Shown here one piece after another: positions 27,041 through 35,559 of a stretch of 64,000 nucleotides of DNA. Origin of the DNA: an uncultured Jannaschia sp. GTDB lineage: Bacteria > Pseudomonadota > Alphaproteobacteria > Rhodobacterales > Rhodobacteraceae. The stretch spans positions 859,001-923,000 of the forward strand of contig NZ_CANNEZ010000001.1 of NCBI RefSeq assembly GCF_947503795.1, read 5' to 3'. A program made the position numbers and the translations under genes. Below the pieces are notes generated by a model. The model was given only the letters and a program-made list of their open reading frames with translations, searched no databases and was not told the DNA's origin. Within the stretch, counting starts at the first letter, position 1, and each line of letters starts with the position of its first letter.

Positions 27041-28450
27041 CTAGTCAGGATCGCCAGAAAGAGTCGCGAACCGGCCGATCATCGCGTCCGGCATCGGGGT
27101 CGATCGGCGGCTCTCCATGTCGACATGGAGCAAGAGCTGATCGCATTCCGCGAGGATTTCGCCGTCTCGTTGCATGGAATGGACAAGTCTCAGCTTCTTG
27201 CCCTCCGCCGCCTCGACCCGCGTCGTCACGGTGATCGCGTCGCCGATCCGCGTCTCGGCGCGGTAGTGTATCGTCGTCTCGACCGTGAAGAAGGACCAGT
27301 CGTCGCCGTCGCCCGGCATCGCGCCTGCCACCTCCAGCACCCTGTCGGCGGCATCCGAGAAGACCTGTCCGTAGCGACCCTCGTTCATATGACCGTTCCA
27401 ATCGCCCCAGGTGACGGGCACGATGCGGGCGACCGTCACCGGGAATTCGGGCGGGGGCAGGGCCGCGTCATGCGCCGCGACAACGGCCCCCGCGCCCTGG
27501 TCCCGGCGGCGAAGGCCGCGCAGGATCGACACCAGCGCATCGTCGCGGACCCGTTCCAGCGCGCGGTGTTCGAGATGACCGGACTGCGCGTCCGACTGTG
27601 CCGCGATCTTCGCGACCAGCGCATCATCGAGATCGGGGACGTCCATCAGCTTGGTCCAGGGCCATTTCAGCGCGGGGCCGAACTGCGCGAGGAAATGCGC
27701 CATTCCGGCGGGCCCGCCCGCGATGCGATAGGTCTCGAATAACCCCATCTGCGCCCAGCGGAGGCCGAAGCCCATGCGGATCGCCTCGTCGATCTGGCCG
27801 GTCGTGGCGATGTCGTCGCGCACCAGCCAGAGCGCCTCGCGCCAGACCGCCTCCAGCAGGCGGTCGGCGATATGGGCGTCGATCTCGGAGCCGATCTCGA
27901 GGGGATACATGCCGATGTCGCGCAGGATGGCGGCGGCGGGCGCGGTGTCGGGGCCGACAAGCTCGACCAAGGGCAGCAGATAGACCGGATTGAAGGGGTG
28001 GGCGACGATGGCGCGGGCCCCGGTCGCGTTCAGGTCCGAGGGTTTGAAGCCCGAGGTGGAGGAGGCGACGATACCGGTGGCGTGGGCGCAGGCCTCCGTC
28101 AAGACGGCGTGCTTGAGCTCGAGCCGCTCGGGCACGCTCTCCTGCACCCAATGGGCGCCTGCCACGGCCTCGGCCAGCGTGGGGCGGAACGTCAGCCGTC
28201 CATCGGGCGGCAGGCTCCGGTCGTGGAGCATCGGCAGCGCGCGGCGCGCCCCTGCGAGAACCTCGTCCAGCGCTGCGGCCGCACCCGCGCCGGGGTCGAA
28301 GACATCCACGTCCCAGCCGTTCAGGAGGAACCGGGCGGCCCAGCCGCCGCCGATCACGCCGCCGCCGAGGATGGCGGCCTTCTTCCTCTGGCCGGAAATA
28401 CCTCGGGGGTCCGGGGGCTGGCCCCCGGCCCGGTCAACCGGGCGGCTCAT
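27041..28450 (-). CDS. cdhA: Carnitine 3-dehydrogenase fused to betainyl-CoA thioesterase
   Basis: A 469-residue fusion. Residues ~25-325 are an L-carnitine dehydrogenase of the 3-hydroxyacyl-CoA dehydrogenase fold (NAD-binding GGGVIGGG at 29-36, later ASSTSGFKPSDL and HPFNPVYLLPLVE). Residues ~330-469 are a hotdog thioesterase with WGDWNGHMNEGRYG. The first half makes 3-dehydrocarnitine; the second should release glycine betaine from betainyl-CoA. ATG 28450 overlaps the stop of the upstream cleavage enzyme, so the whole route is in one operon. Confidence 0.88.
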   Translation of the reverse strand: MSRPVDRAGGQPPDPRGISGQRKKAAILGGGVIGGGWAARFLLNGWDVDVFDPGAGAAAALDEVLAGARRALPMLHDRSLPPDGRLTFRPTLAEAVAGAHWVQESVPERLELKHAVLTEACAHATGIVASSTSGFKPSDLNATGARAIVAHPFNPVYLLPLVELVGPDTAPAAAILRDIGMYPLEIGSEIDAHIADRLLEAVWREALWLVRDDIATTGQIDEAIRMGFGLRWAQMGLFETYRIAGGPAGMAHFLAQFGPALKWPWTKLMDVPDLDDALVAKIAAQSDAQSGHLEHRALERVRDDALVSILRGLRRRDQGAGAVVAAHDAALPPPEFPVTVARIVPVTWGDWNGHMNEGRYGQVFSDAADRVLEVAGAMPGDGDDWSFFTVETTIHYRAETRIGDAITVTTRVEAAEGKKLRLVHSMQRDGEILAECDQLLLHVDMESRRSTPMPDAMIGRFATLSGDPD

Positions 28451-29355
28451 GCCGGCTCCCGGCGTGTCAGGCCGAGCTTGGTGCGCACCTCGTCGGGCCC
28501 GAGGATGCGCGCGCCCATGCGGGTCACGATCTCGACCGCGCGGGATACCAGTTGCGCGTTGGTCGCGAGCACCCCGCGGTCGAGCATCAGGTTGTCCTCG
28601 AGCCCCACGCGCACGTGCCCGCCCGCCAGCACCGCCGCCGCCGCGTAGGCCATCTGGTCGCGCCCGAGCGAGAAGGCGGACCAGGTCCAGCCGTCCGGCA
28701 CGGCGTTCACCATCGCCATCAGGGTGTTCAGGTCGTTGGGCGCCCCCCACGGCACGCCCATGCAGAGCTGGACCAACGCGGGCGAGTCGAGCACGCCTTC
28801 GCGCGCAAGTTCGGTGGCGAGCCAGAGATGGCCGGTGTCGAAACATTCGACCTCGGGGCGCACACCCAGGTCGCGCATGCCCGTGGCCATCGCGCGCAGC
28901 ATGCCCGGCGTGTTGACCATGACGTAATCGGCCTCGGCGAAGTTCATCGTGCCGCAATCGAGGGTGCAGATCTCGGGGCGGCACTCGGCGATATGGGCCA
29001 GCCGGGCCTCGGCGCCGACCATGTCCGTCCCGTCCACGAGCGGCAGGGGCGCATCGGGCGCACCGAAGACGAGGTCACCGCCCATGCCGGCCGTGAGATT
29101 GAGGACGACATCCACATCCGACGCGCGAACCCGGTCCACCACCGCGCGGTAGAGTGCGGGGTCGCGGGCGGGGGCGCCGGTTTCCGGGTCGCGCACGTGG
29201 ACATGGGCGATGGCGGCGCCCGCGCGGGCGGCGGCGATGCAGTCGTCGGCGATGGCCTCGGGCGTGCGGGGGACATGGGGGCTGCGGTCCTGGGTGGCCC
29301 CCGATCCGGTCACGGCGCAGGTCACGAAGACCTCTCGGTTCATCTGTAGCGGCAT
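28447..29355 (-). CDS. cdhC: 3-dehydrocarnitine cleavage enzyme (BKACE/DUF849 family)
   Basis: A 302-residue beta-keto acid cleavage enzyme. It condenses a beta-keto acid with acetyl-CoA, giving acetoacetate plus an acyl-CoA; beside a carnitine dehydrogenase the product is betainyl-CoA. The zinc-site HVHVRD lies near residue 50, and GLEDN near residue 255 is the family end motif. ATG 29355 is chosen because GGAGG lies 6 nt upstream; a second ATG at 29343 is possible. First gene of the operon. Confidence 0.88.
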   Translation of the reverse strand: MPLQMNREVFVTCAVTGSGATQDRSPHVPRTPEAIADDCIAAARAGAAIAHVHVRDPETGAPARDPALYRAVVDRVRASDVDVVLNLTAGMGGDLVFGAPDAPLPLVDGTDMVGAEARLAHIAECRPEICTLDCGTMNFAEADYVMVNTPGMLRAMATGMRDLGVRPEVECFDTGHLWLATELAREGVLDSPALVQLCMGVPWGAPNDLNTLMAMVNAVPDGWTWSAFSLGRDQMAYAAAAVLAGGHVRVGLEDNLMLDRGVLATNAQLVSRAVEIVTRMGARILGPDEVRTKLGLTRREPA

Positions 29356-29465
29356 GGGCCCTCCTGATCTCCGGGGGGACCGTCGCGGCCCGATCGCGAC
29401 GCGTCTCGCCCACGCGCGACAGGATGGCATGGCGCGGCGGCGCGGGCTGCGGTAATGGCGGGTCC

Positions 29466-29936
29466 ATGACGAACCGCATCGCCAATATCCGCATCGACGA
29501 CGCCAATCTGCCGACGCCCACGCCCGAAATCGAGCAGGAGCGGGCGGTGGCGATCTTCGACCTTCTGGAAGCGAATTCCTTCGCGCTGGCCGCCGAGGAC
29601 GCGCCCGCCGGGCCCTATGATCTGGCGCTGGCGATCCGCGAGCGGCGGCTGGTCTTCGCGCTGGCCGCGGGCGACGGCGCGGCGGGCGAGTTCCATCTGG
29701 CGTTGGGGCCGTTCCGGCAGGTCGTGAAGGACTATTGGCAGATCTGCGAAGCTTATTTCGACGCGGTCAAGAAGCTGCCGCCCAGCCAGATCGAGGCGAT
29801 CGACATGGCGCGGCGCGGCATCCATGACGAGGGCGCGCGAGTGCTGCAGGAGCGGCTGGAGGGCAAGGCCGAGATCGACAAGGACACGGCGCGGCGGCTG
29901 TTTACCCTGATCTGCGTGCTGCATTTCGGCAAATGA
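29466..29936 (+). CDS. UPF0262 family protein
   Basis: A 156-residue protein of the alphaproteobacterial UPF0262 family, with the typical opening RIANIRIDDANLPTPTPEIE and the end DTARRLFTLICVLHFGK. No function is known. In relatives it follows hisD directly; here the carnitine operon has been placed between them. It precedes the phosphatase-like gene by 34 bp. Confidence 0.85.
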   Translation: MTNRIANIRIDDANLPTPTPEIEQERAVAIFDLLEANSFALAAEDAPAGPYDLALAIRERRLVFALAAGDGAAGEFHLALGPFRQVVKDYWQICEAYFDAVKKLPPSQIEAIDMARRGIHDEGARVLQERLEGKAEIDKDTARRLFTLICVLHFGK

Positions 29937-29970
29937 GCCGCGCGGGCACATATGCTGCGGGGGCGCGCGC

Positions 29971-30417
29971 GTGAGCCTGCCGCAATCGGTTCTCTTCTGC
30001 TGCGACCACAATGCCGTCCGCTCGCCCATGGCCGAGGGGCTGATGAAGAAGATGCACGGGCATGATATCTACGTGCAGTCGGCGGGCGTGAAGAACGACC
30101 TCGAGATCGACGGATTCACCATCTCGGTCTGCGAGGAGATCGGGGTCGAGTTGTCGCGCCACCGGACGCGCAGCTTCGACGAGATGCGCGAATGGGGCGA
30201 CGACCTCGAGGGGTTCGACCTGATCGTGGCGCTGTCGCCCGCGTCGCAGCGCATGGCCCAGGAGCTGGCGCGCCACGCGCATATCGAGGTCGAGTACTGG
30301 CCGATCATGGACCCGACCGGTCTGGGCGAGGGGCGCGAGGCGAAACTTGCCAGCTACCGCCAGACCCGCGACCAGATCATGGATCGCCTGCAGGGACGCT
30401 TCGGCGGCGCAGTATGA
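29971..30417 (+). CDS. Low-molecular-weight phosphatase-like protein
   Basis: A 148-residue protein with the LMW tyrosine phosphatase / arsenate reductase fold, from GTG 29971. The P-loop is C-DHNAV-R-S (FCCDHNAVRSP, residues ~9-19), a C-x5-R loop as required, but with Asp after the Cys where most active enzymes have Leu, Val or Thr. The YWPIMDPTG segment near residue 110 supplies the aspartate general acid. Activity is likely but the substrate is unknown. Confidence 0.8.
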   Translation: MSLPQSVLFCCDHNAVRSPMAEGLMKKMHGHDIYVQSAGVKNDLEIDGFTISVCEEIGVELSRHRTRSFDEMREWGDDLEGFDLIVALSPASQRMAQELARHAHIEVEYWPIMDPTGLGEGREAKLASYRQTRDQIMDRLQGRFGGAV

Positions 30418-30436
30418 GGCAACGGTTCTTTCTGTC

Positions 30437-30465
30437 TTGAACATTCGGGCCGTTGCGCCCATCTA
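30437..30465 (+). promoter_or_regulatory. Probable infA promoter
   Basis: TTGAAC (30437-30442), a 17-bp spacer and CATCTA (30460-30465) lie 45 bp before the infA start. The -10 is weak. It is the best sigma-70-type match in the gap. Confidence 0.4.
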
Positions 30466-30510
30466 GCGGCATCGCGCCGCACGCTCGCGGCGACAGTCTC
30501 AGGAGAGAGC

Positions 30511-30729
30511 ATGGCCAAGGAAGAACTTCTTGAATTCCCCGGCGTCGTGAAGGAACTCCTGCCGAACGCGACATTCCGGGTCGAACTCGAGAACGGCCAT
30601 GAAATCATCGCGCATACGGCAGGCAAGATGCGGAAGAACCGCATCCGGGTTCTGGCCGGCGACAAGGTGCAGGTCGAGATGACGCCCTACGACCTGACCA
30701 AGGGCCGCATCAACTATCGCTTCAAGTAG
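30511..30729 (+). CDS. infA: Translation initiation factor IF-1
   Basis: A 72-residue single S1/OB-fold protein that occupies the ribosomal A site during initiation. The sequence is highly conserved: [20 protein letters not shown] at the start and [16 protein letters not shown] at the end. A strong AGGAGAG ribosome site precedes ATG 30511. Confidence 0.98.
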   Translation: MAKEELLEFPGVVKELLPNATFRVELENGHEIIAHTAGKMRKNRIRVLAGDKVQVEMTPYDLTKGRINYRFK

Positions 30730-30811
30730 CGACGGCGCCGCCGCGGCGCAGGTGGTCGGTTCCGCCGGCTGCGTCGCGGCGATCGCTGCAGATGGGGTGG
30801 AGGATTTTGAA

Positions 30812-31408
30812 ATGAAATCAGCCCCGTCCAGGCCGAAGCTCATCCTCGGATCCGGCTCGCCCCGGCGGGCGGAGCTTCTGGCCGTGCTCGGGGTCGTCGC
30901 CGATGATGTGCGCGCCCCGGACGTCGACGAGACACCCCGGAAGGGCGAGGTGCCGCGCGTCTATTGCGAGCGGATCACAGCCGCCAAGATCGCCGCCGTG
31001 CCCGTCGATCCCGACGATGTCGTGCTGTGCGCCGATACCACGGTCGCGGTGGGCCGGCGCATCTTGGGCAAGCCCGGTGACGAGGCCGAAGCGCGCGCGT
31101 TTCTCGACCTCCTCTCGGGACGCCGACACAAGGTCGTGACGGCGCTGGCCGTGCGGCGGGGCGGGCGGACATGGTTGCGGACAAACGTGACCTCGGTGCG
31201 CCTGAAGCGCCTCGCGGCGCATGAGATCGACGGCTACATCGCCACCGGTGACTGGCGTGGCAAGGCGGGCGGCTATGCCATCCAGGGCCCGGCCGCGGCG
31301 TTCGTCGCCTGGATCGAGGGCAGCCATTCGGGCGTCATGGGCCTGCCGGTCCACGAGACGGCGAACCTGCTGGCCGCGGCCGGCTACGACATATGGGGGC
31401 CGCGATGA
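30812..31408 (+). CDS. maf: Maf-family nucleotide pyrophosphatase
   Basis: A 198-residue house-cleaning enzyme that hydrolyses non-canonical or modified nucleoside triphosphates. Signatures are [31 protein letters not shown] and [10 protein letters not shown], with the catalytic Asp in ADT. ATG 30812 has GTGGAGG upstream; the frame is open further back. The stop overlaps the rng start (ATGA). Confidence 0.93.
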   Translation: MKSAPSRPKLILGSGSPRRAELLAVLGVVADDVRAPDVDETPRKGEVPRVYCERITAAKIAAVPVDPDDVVLCADTTVAVGRRILGKPGDEAEARAFLDLLSGRRHKVVTALAVRRGGRTWLRTNVTSVRLKRLAAHEIDGYIATGDWRGKAGGYAIQGPAAAFVAWIEGSHSGVMGLPVHETANLLAAAGYDIWGPR

Positions 31409-32412
31409 TCGGCACGCAGATCCATCTTGGAACGCATGAGGGGCGCGGGGCGGCGGGCCTGATGGAAGACGGCCGCCTGATCGACGTGCTGATCGACGCC
31501 GATGACGATATCCCCGTGCCGGGCACCGTGTTCCGCGCCATCTGCGACCGACCGGTCAAGGGGCAGGGCGGCATGATCCTGAAGCTCGGGGGCGGCCTGA
31601 CGGGCTGGCATCGCAACGCCAAGGGTCTGGCTCCGGGGCAGGCGCTTCTGGTGCAGGTCACGGGCCATGCCGAGCCGGGCAAGGCGGTGCCTGTAACGGA
31701 TCGCGTGCTCTTCAAGTCGCGGCTCTGTATCGTGACGCCGGGTGCACCGGGCCTCAACGTCGCGCGCTCGCTCACCGATGACGAGGAGCGGGATCGCCTG
31801 CTTGAAATCGCCCATGACGTGCTCACCGAGGATCGCGGCGAGACGGGCGTGATCCTGCGGACGGCCGCCGAAGGAGCAGATGCCGAGGCGCTGGCCGAGG
31901 ATCTCGCCACGACCTGGGCTGCGGCGATGACCGTCCTCGGCGACGAGGGCACAGGTGCCGAGCGCCTGCTCGACGGGCCAGATGCACAGACCCTGGCGTG
32001 GCGCGACTGGCCCGATGCGCCGGTCACCGACGACTGGGGACCTGTCGCCGATGCGCTCGACGCGCTGCGCACCCCGGAGGTGCGGATCGGCGCCGTGACG
32101 CTCTGGATCGAGCCGACGCGCGCGCTTACGGCGGTGGATGTGAACACGCCGGATGGCGGCGCGGGCGGGTTGCGCGCCAATCTCGCCGCGGCCAAGGAGT
32201 TGCCGCGCCAGTTGCGGTTGCGCGGGATCGGCGGGCAGGTGGTGGTGGACCTCGCGCCGACCTCCAAGAAGGACCGCAAGGCAGTCGAGAGCGCATTTCG
32301 CCATGCCTTCCGCGCCGACAGCGTCGAGACCTCTTTCATCGGCTGGACACCGCTCGGCCACGTGGAACTGACCCGGCGGCGCGAACGCCGTCCCCTGACG
32401 GACCTGCTCTGA
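31405..32412 (+). CDS. rng: Ribonuclease E/G-type protein, short form
   Basis: A 335-residue RNase E/G-family protein, much shorter than E. coli RNase G (489). The catalytic DNase I-like signatures remain: [14 protein letters not shown], with an Asp metal ligand, near residue 240 and [12 protein letters not shown] near residue 278. The C-terminal zinc-link and small domain are absent and the N-terminal S1 region looks reduced. Start ATG 31405 overlaps maf. This short form beside maf and yacG is usual in this group. Confidence 0.85.
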   Translation: MIGTQIHLGTHEGRGAAGLMEDGRLIDVLIDADDDIPVPGTVFRAICDRPVKGQGGMILKLGGGLTGWHRNAKGLAPGQALLVQVTGHAEPGKAVPVTDRVLFKSRLCIVTPGAPGLNVARSLTDDEERDRLLEIAHDVLTEDRGETGVILRTAAEGADAEALAEDLATTWAAAMTVLGDEGTGAERLLDGPDAQTLAWRDWPDAPVTDDWGPVADALDALRTPEVRIGAVTLWIEPTRALTAVDVNTPDGGAGGLRANLAAAKELPRQLRLRGIGGQVVVDLAPTSKKDRKAVESAFRHAFRADSVETSFIGWTPLGHVELTRRRERRPLTDLL

Positions 32413-32422
32413 GGAGGCACCC

Positions 32423-32620
32423 ATGGCCTGCCCGATCTGCGAAAAACCGACGACACCCGCCTACCGGCCCTTCTGCTCGAAGCGCTGCGCCGACGTGGAT
32501 CTCGGCCGCTGGCTGAACGGCAGCTACGCCGTCCCGTCCACTGACCCCGACGATGCCGAGGCGGCGTCCGATGCCATCGACGCCGAAGCGGCCCAAGCGG
32601 CGCGAGACCGCACCCACTAG
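32423..32620 (+). CDS. yacG: DNA gyrase inhibitor / zinc-binding protein YacG
   Basis: A 65-residue zinc protein. The four ligands are C3, C6, C18 and C22 (CPIC and CSKRC), followed by the conserved CADVDLGRWLNGSYAVP. In E. coli YacG binds GyrB and blocks DNA binding. It lies 10 bp after rng with GGAGG upstream and closes the operon before tRNA-Phe. Confidence 0.93.
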   Translation: MACPICEKPTTPAYRPFCSKRCADVDLGRWLNGSYAVPSTDPDDAEAASDAIDAEAAQAARDRTH

Positions 32621-32912
32621 GCCCGGCGCCGAGCCGAGCTGGGCGTCATCACCGGTTGAGGTGCGAAGACGCCGGCGCGCGCAGTCTCGGTTCCGCCCAA
32701 TGGCACCGCCGAGGCGGCGTTCCGACCGACGCGAGGACGTCCAACCAACGCCATTCCGCATCCTTCGATCATCGTCCCGGCCCACCCGCGTCGTCCCCGA
32801 CCCGTCGCGTGGGCGCCGGACGCTCGGACAGGAGCAAAACGGCCCTTGCCACCCAAATCGCCCTGCCCTAGACGGTGCCCACCCCGCGCCGGGAAACCCG
32901 CGCGAACCCGGT

Positions 32913-32987
32913 GCCTGGGTAGCTCAGGGGTAGAGCAGTGGATTGAAAATCCTCGTGTCGGTGGTTCGATTCCGCCCCCGGGCACCA
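32913..32987 (+). tRNA. tRNA-Phe (GAA anticodon)
   Basis: 75 nt with encoded CCA. The acceptor GCCTGGG pairs with CCCGGGC, the anticodon loop TTGAAAA gives GAA, and the T-arm is GGTGGTTCGATTCCGCC. Its 3' part is the integration site of the elements to the right and remains intact. Confidence 0.96.
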
Positions 32988-32989
32988 CT
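32943..32989 (+). repeat. Attachment site attL of element 1 (47-bp direct repeat, copy 1)
   Basis: The segment from the anticodon arm to two bases past the CCA of tRNA-Phe, 47 bp, is repeated exactly at 44151-44197. The integrase gene ends 30 bp to the right. This is the standard layout of a tRNA-targeted element. Confidence 0.93.
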
Positions 32990-33018
32990 TAACAAGCTGA
33001 TATAATTGCGATTTCTGC

Positions 33019-34131
33019 TCATGTCTGATCCTCTTTTTGGTCGGGTTTGACGCTTTTATGCGAAGGTTTGACACTTTCGGCCCGCCTTCGGTTCTCTTCT
33101 TCCAATGTCGCCATGGTCTCGCGGTTCTTGTCGGCAAGGTTCGCAGACCGCGAATAGTGCCGCGCCATGGACGGTGTCTTCTGTCCCAGAAGGTCCGCGA
33201 TGCGGCGTTCATCGAGGCCTGCTTCGCGCAAAGTCGTGGCGACCGTGTGCCTCAAGCCCTTGAGGGTCAGGCCTTTTTCAATAAGGCCTTCATTCTCAAG
33301 GGCGGTTTTGAAGCGGTGCCAAACGGTCGAAAAGCCGTTATAAGTCCACGCCTCACCGCGCGAATTGGAAAGCACGGTCTCGGCGTCGTGGTTAGGCATG
33401 CGGTCAAGCGCGGCCTGAAGGGTCGGGCTGACCGGAATCGCAACCTCTTCGCCTGTCTTGCCGCGCACGCCCCAAATTGTCCCGTCATCGACCTGATCAT
33501 TCCGTAATCGCAGGGCGTCGGACGGGTCGAGGCCGGTGTTCATCATCAGGGCAAGGGCCACGCGCACATGTGGCTTCGCCTTGCCCAAGACGGTGTCTCG
33601 CTCCTCGATGGTCCAAGGACGGTTGGCATATGCACGGTCGCGCGGGCGGCGCTTGGGAATGACGTCTTTGGCGAAGTTGGCGGAGATAAGACCCTTCGGT
33701 ATATTGTAGCGAAACACCTCACTCAGAAGCGTGCGGACCATGTTCGCCCGCCGCCAGCCGATCTTCTTCGCCGCCTTGTCGTGAATACCTGCGATCAGCG
33801 GCGTGTCGATCACGTGGATCGGCGTATAGCGGATCGGTTCAAGGAAATCGGCACATTTGCGATAGTCGCGCCGGGTCGCCTCAGCCAGGTTCTGATAGTG
33901 CTCAGTCTCGAAATAGGACTGGATCAGCCCGCCAAGCGTTCCGGTCTTTGGGGCTTTCGCTCGCTGCGCCTCGGCGATGGCGCGGATCGTTTCGCACTCA
34001 GCGAAGAACTCGGCGGAACCAATAGGAGCGTTGCTCAGGTCAACCTTGTGGCCAGTCTCGCGATGATAGCATCGCTGCTTGCCGTGCCGGTCCTTGAATA
34101 TCTTGAACCCTTTGACACGCACCTGTGTCAT
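33019..34131 (-). CDS. Tyrosine recombinase (integrase of element 1)
   Basis: A 370-residue integrase from ATG 34131, which overlaps the upstream excisionase-like stop (ATGA). An N-terminal core-binding domain (TRRDYRKCADFL) is followed by the catalytic domain. Box II is LKGLRHTVATTL and the end is MARHYSRSAN with the probable Tyr nucleophile. Where most members have Arg in the first catalytic box (TGLR), this one reads NTGLDPSDALRL, with Asp at that place. The gene sits 30 bp from attL. Confidence 0.9.
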   Translation of the reverse strand: MTQVRVKGFKIFKDRHGKQRCYHRETGHKVDLSNAPIGSAEFFAECETIRAIAEAQRAKAPKTGTLGGLIQSYFETEHYQNLAEATRRDYRKCADFLEPIRYTPIHVIDTPLIAGIHDKAAKKIGWRRANMVRTLLSEVFRYNIPKGLISANFAKDVIPKRRPRDRAYANRPWTIEERDTVLGKAKPHVRVALALMMNTGLDPSDALRLRNDQVDDGTIWGVRGKTGEEVAIPVSPTLQAALDRMPNHDAETVLSNSRGEAWTYNGFSTVWHRFKTALENEGLIEKGLTLKGLRHTVATTLREAGLDERRIADLLGQKTPSMARHYSRSANLADKNRETMATLEEENRRRAESVKPSHKSVKPDQKEDQT

Positions 34132-34367
34132 CAAAGACGGTCCAGAATGGTGTCGCGGGTATCGGTCACAGCCCCAGACTTCACATCATCGATCCATAGA
34201 TCGAGGTCGCGGCGATCCCAAAGCAGCGTGCCTTGCTTCAACTCAACGGGGCGCACGGGACAAGCCGCCTTGAAGTGCTTCACCGGCAACCCGGCATAAC
34301 TCGCGGCCTCAGACTGCTTCAGCATGCGCTTGTCGATCACGCTGATATTGAGATTGGTCGTCGCCAT
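34131..34367 (-). CDS. Small HTH protein, probable excisionase
   Basis: A 78-residue AlpA/MerR-like DNA-binding protein: LKQSEAASYAGLPVKHFKAACPVRPVEL followed by WDRRDLDLWIDD, the usual winged-helix pattern of excisionases. It is immediately upstream of and overlaps the integrase gene, which fits a directionality factor. Confidence 0.78.
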   Translation of the reverse strand: MATTNLNISVIDKRMLKQSEAASYAGLPVKHFKAACPVRPVELKQGTLLWDRRDLDLWIDDVKSGAVTDTRDTILDRL

Positions 34368-34382
34368 CGCCAGACACCCCCG

Positions 34383-34604
34383 TCAATTCGCCACCGAGCC
34401 CTCGGCCCTTTTGACCTTGGTCGCGTTCTTCTGGAATCGCTCCCAACCGCTCATGGTCAGCATTTTGGTTTTCGATGAAATCTCCACGAACTCCAGTTTG
34501 CCGGTGTTCATGAGCGCGCGAATTTGCGCAGGGCTGAGCCCAACGATCTCGCTGAGCTGTTTAGGTGAAAGCAGGCGTTCTTGTTCCAAAATGACCTCCT
34601 TCAT
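34383..34604 (-). CDS. Small HTH-domain protein
   Basis: A 73-residue protein with one predicted HTH, LLSPKQLSEIVGLSPAQIRALMNTGKL, then a basic tail. It is 15 bp upstream of the excisionase-like gene on the same strand and may be a second recombination accessory or a regulator. It diverges from the XRE gene. Confidence 0.7.
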   Translation of the reverse strand: MKEVILEQERLLSPKQLSEIVGLSPAQIRALMNTGKLEFVEISSKTKMLTMSGWERFQKNATKVKRAEGSVAN

Positions 34605-34725
34605 TGGGTTTGCTCGGAATCGGTTGTTTTGGCGAGGCTGGCGTGGTCAGATAAGAAACAACCGTCACTGTGCTATTTTTTGCATATTTGTTTAAAATGG
34701 CACATCCGTCAATAGGAAGCCGCAT

Positions 34726-35148
34726 TTGAGGCAAAATCCCACCGATTTGCTTGTTGGCATAGGGGCCAGACTTGCAATCACGCGCAATGAAATCGGACTG
34801 TCCCAGTCGGACATGGCCAAGGAAATCGGCGTCTCGCTGCGAGCCTATCATAGCTATGAGAAGGGCGAGCGGGGGCTGCCGATTGAGGCCCTGGTCATGC
34901 TCGATGAGAAATTTGGGGCCGATGTGACCTGGGTTCTTCTGGGTACGAAGGCTGCGCGCGTGCAGCACGATATCGACGCGCTGGAGGAGTTTGAAACCTC
35001 GCTTGATCGCTTCCTGACTGACCAAGGCATTAGGATCAAAAGCGAGAAGCGCGGTGCTATTGTGGCGCGGTGGTATCGGTCTCTAATCGATGGGCCGGAA
35101 ATCAAGATGGAAGACGTTCACACCTGGATCGAGTTGTTGAGGGAGTAG
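34726..35148 (+). CDS. XRE-family transcriptional regulator
   Basis: A 140-residue protein with a Cro/C1-type HTH at about residues 12-70 (LSQSDMAKEIGVSLRAYHSYEKGERGLP) and a helical C-terminal part. The best start is TTG 34726 with GGAAG upstream; no ATG fits. It diverges from the integrase-side genes and precedes the cargo, so it may control either. Confidence 0.85.
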   Translation: MRQNPTDLLVGIGARLAITRNEIGLSQSDMAKEIGVSLRAYHSYEKGERGLPIEALVMLDEKFGADVTWVLLGTKAARVQHDIDALEEFETSLDRFLTDQGIRIKSEKRGAIVARWYRSLIDGPEIKMEDVHTWIELLRE

Positions 35149-35152
35149 TGCC

Positions 35153-35449
35153 TTGATTGAGCAAAATACGAGTTGGACAAGGCTCCGCTTGGCGGTGCTG
35201 GACCGCGTCTATGGGGCAGCTATTGCTCCGATAAACAGCCTTTATCATGCCCACATCGCGGTATGTCTGTTCTATCTGGCAGGGCTCTTCGTGCTCTTCA
35301 ATGGAGTGGGGCGCGGCCCTATTGGCATTCTCGAAGCTGGCTTGATCGTTTCAGTCGCTGTTGCCGCAGTCTTGGTGCCTATGCTAACCGGGGCAACGAT
35401 TACGCTACAATTTGTCGAGCGCAAACTCAGAAAGCTTTCTAGTGGTTAG
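35153..35449 (+). CDS. Small two-span membrane protein
   Basis: A 98-residue protein from TTG 35153, 4 bp after the XRE gene. Two hydrophobic segments (about residues 27-46 and 56-80) are followed by a short basic tail ERKLRKL. No family recognised. Tight spacing means it shares the XRE transcript. Confidence 0.65.
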   Translation: MIEQNTSWTRLRLAVLDRVYGAAIAPINSLYHAHIAVCLFYLAGLFVLFNGVGRGPIGILEAGLIVSVAVAAVLVPMLTGATITLQFVERKLRKLSSG

Positions 35450-35559
35450 GATCACTATCAGATTTCCATCTCGAAAAGTTCTCGTTAACTTGCGAGCCAC
35501 AACCAGAGGTGTAAATCTGCCGTAAACCGGAGAAATTTGAACAGTTGAGTAAATTTTGA

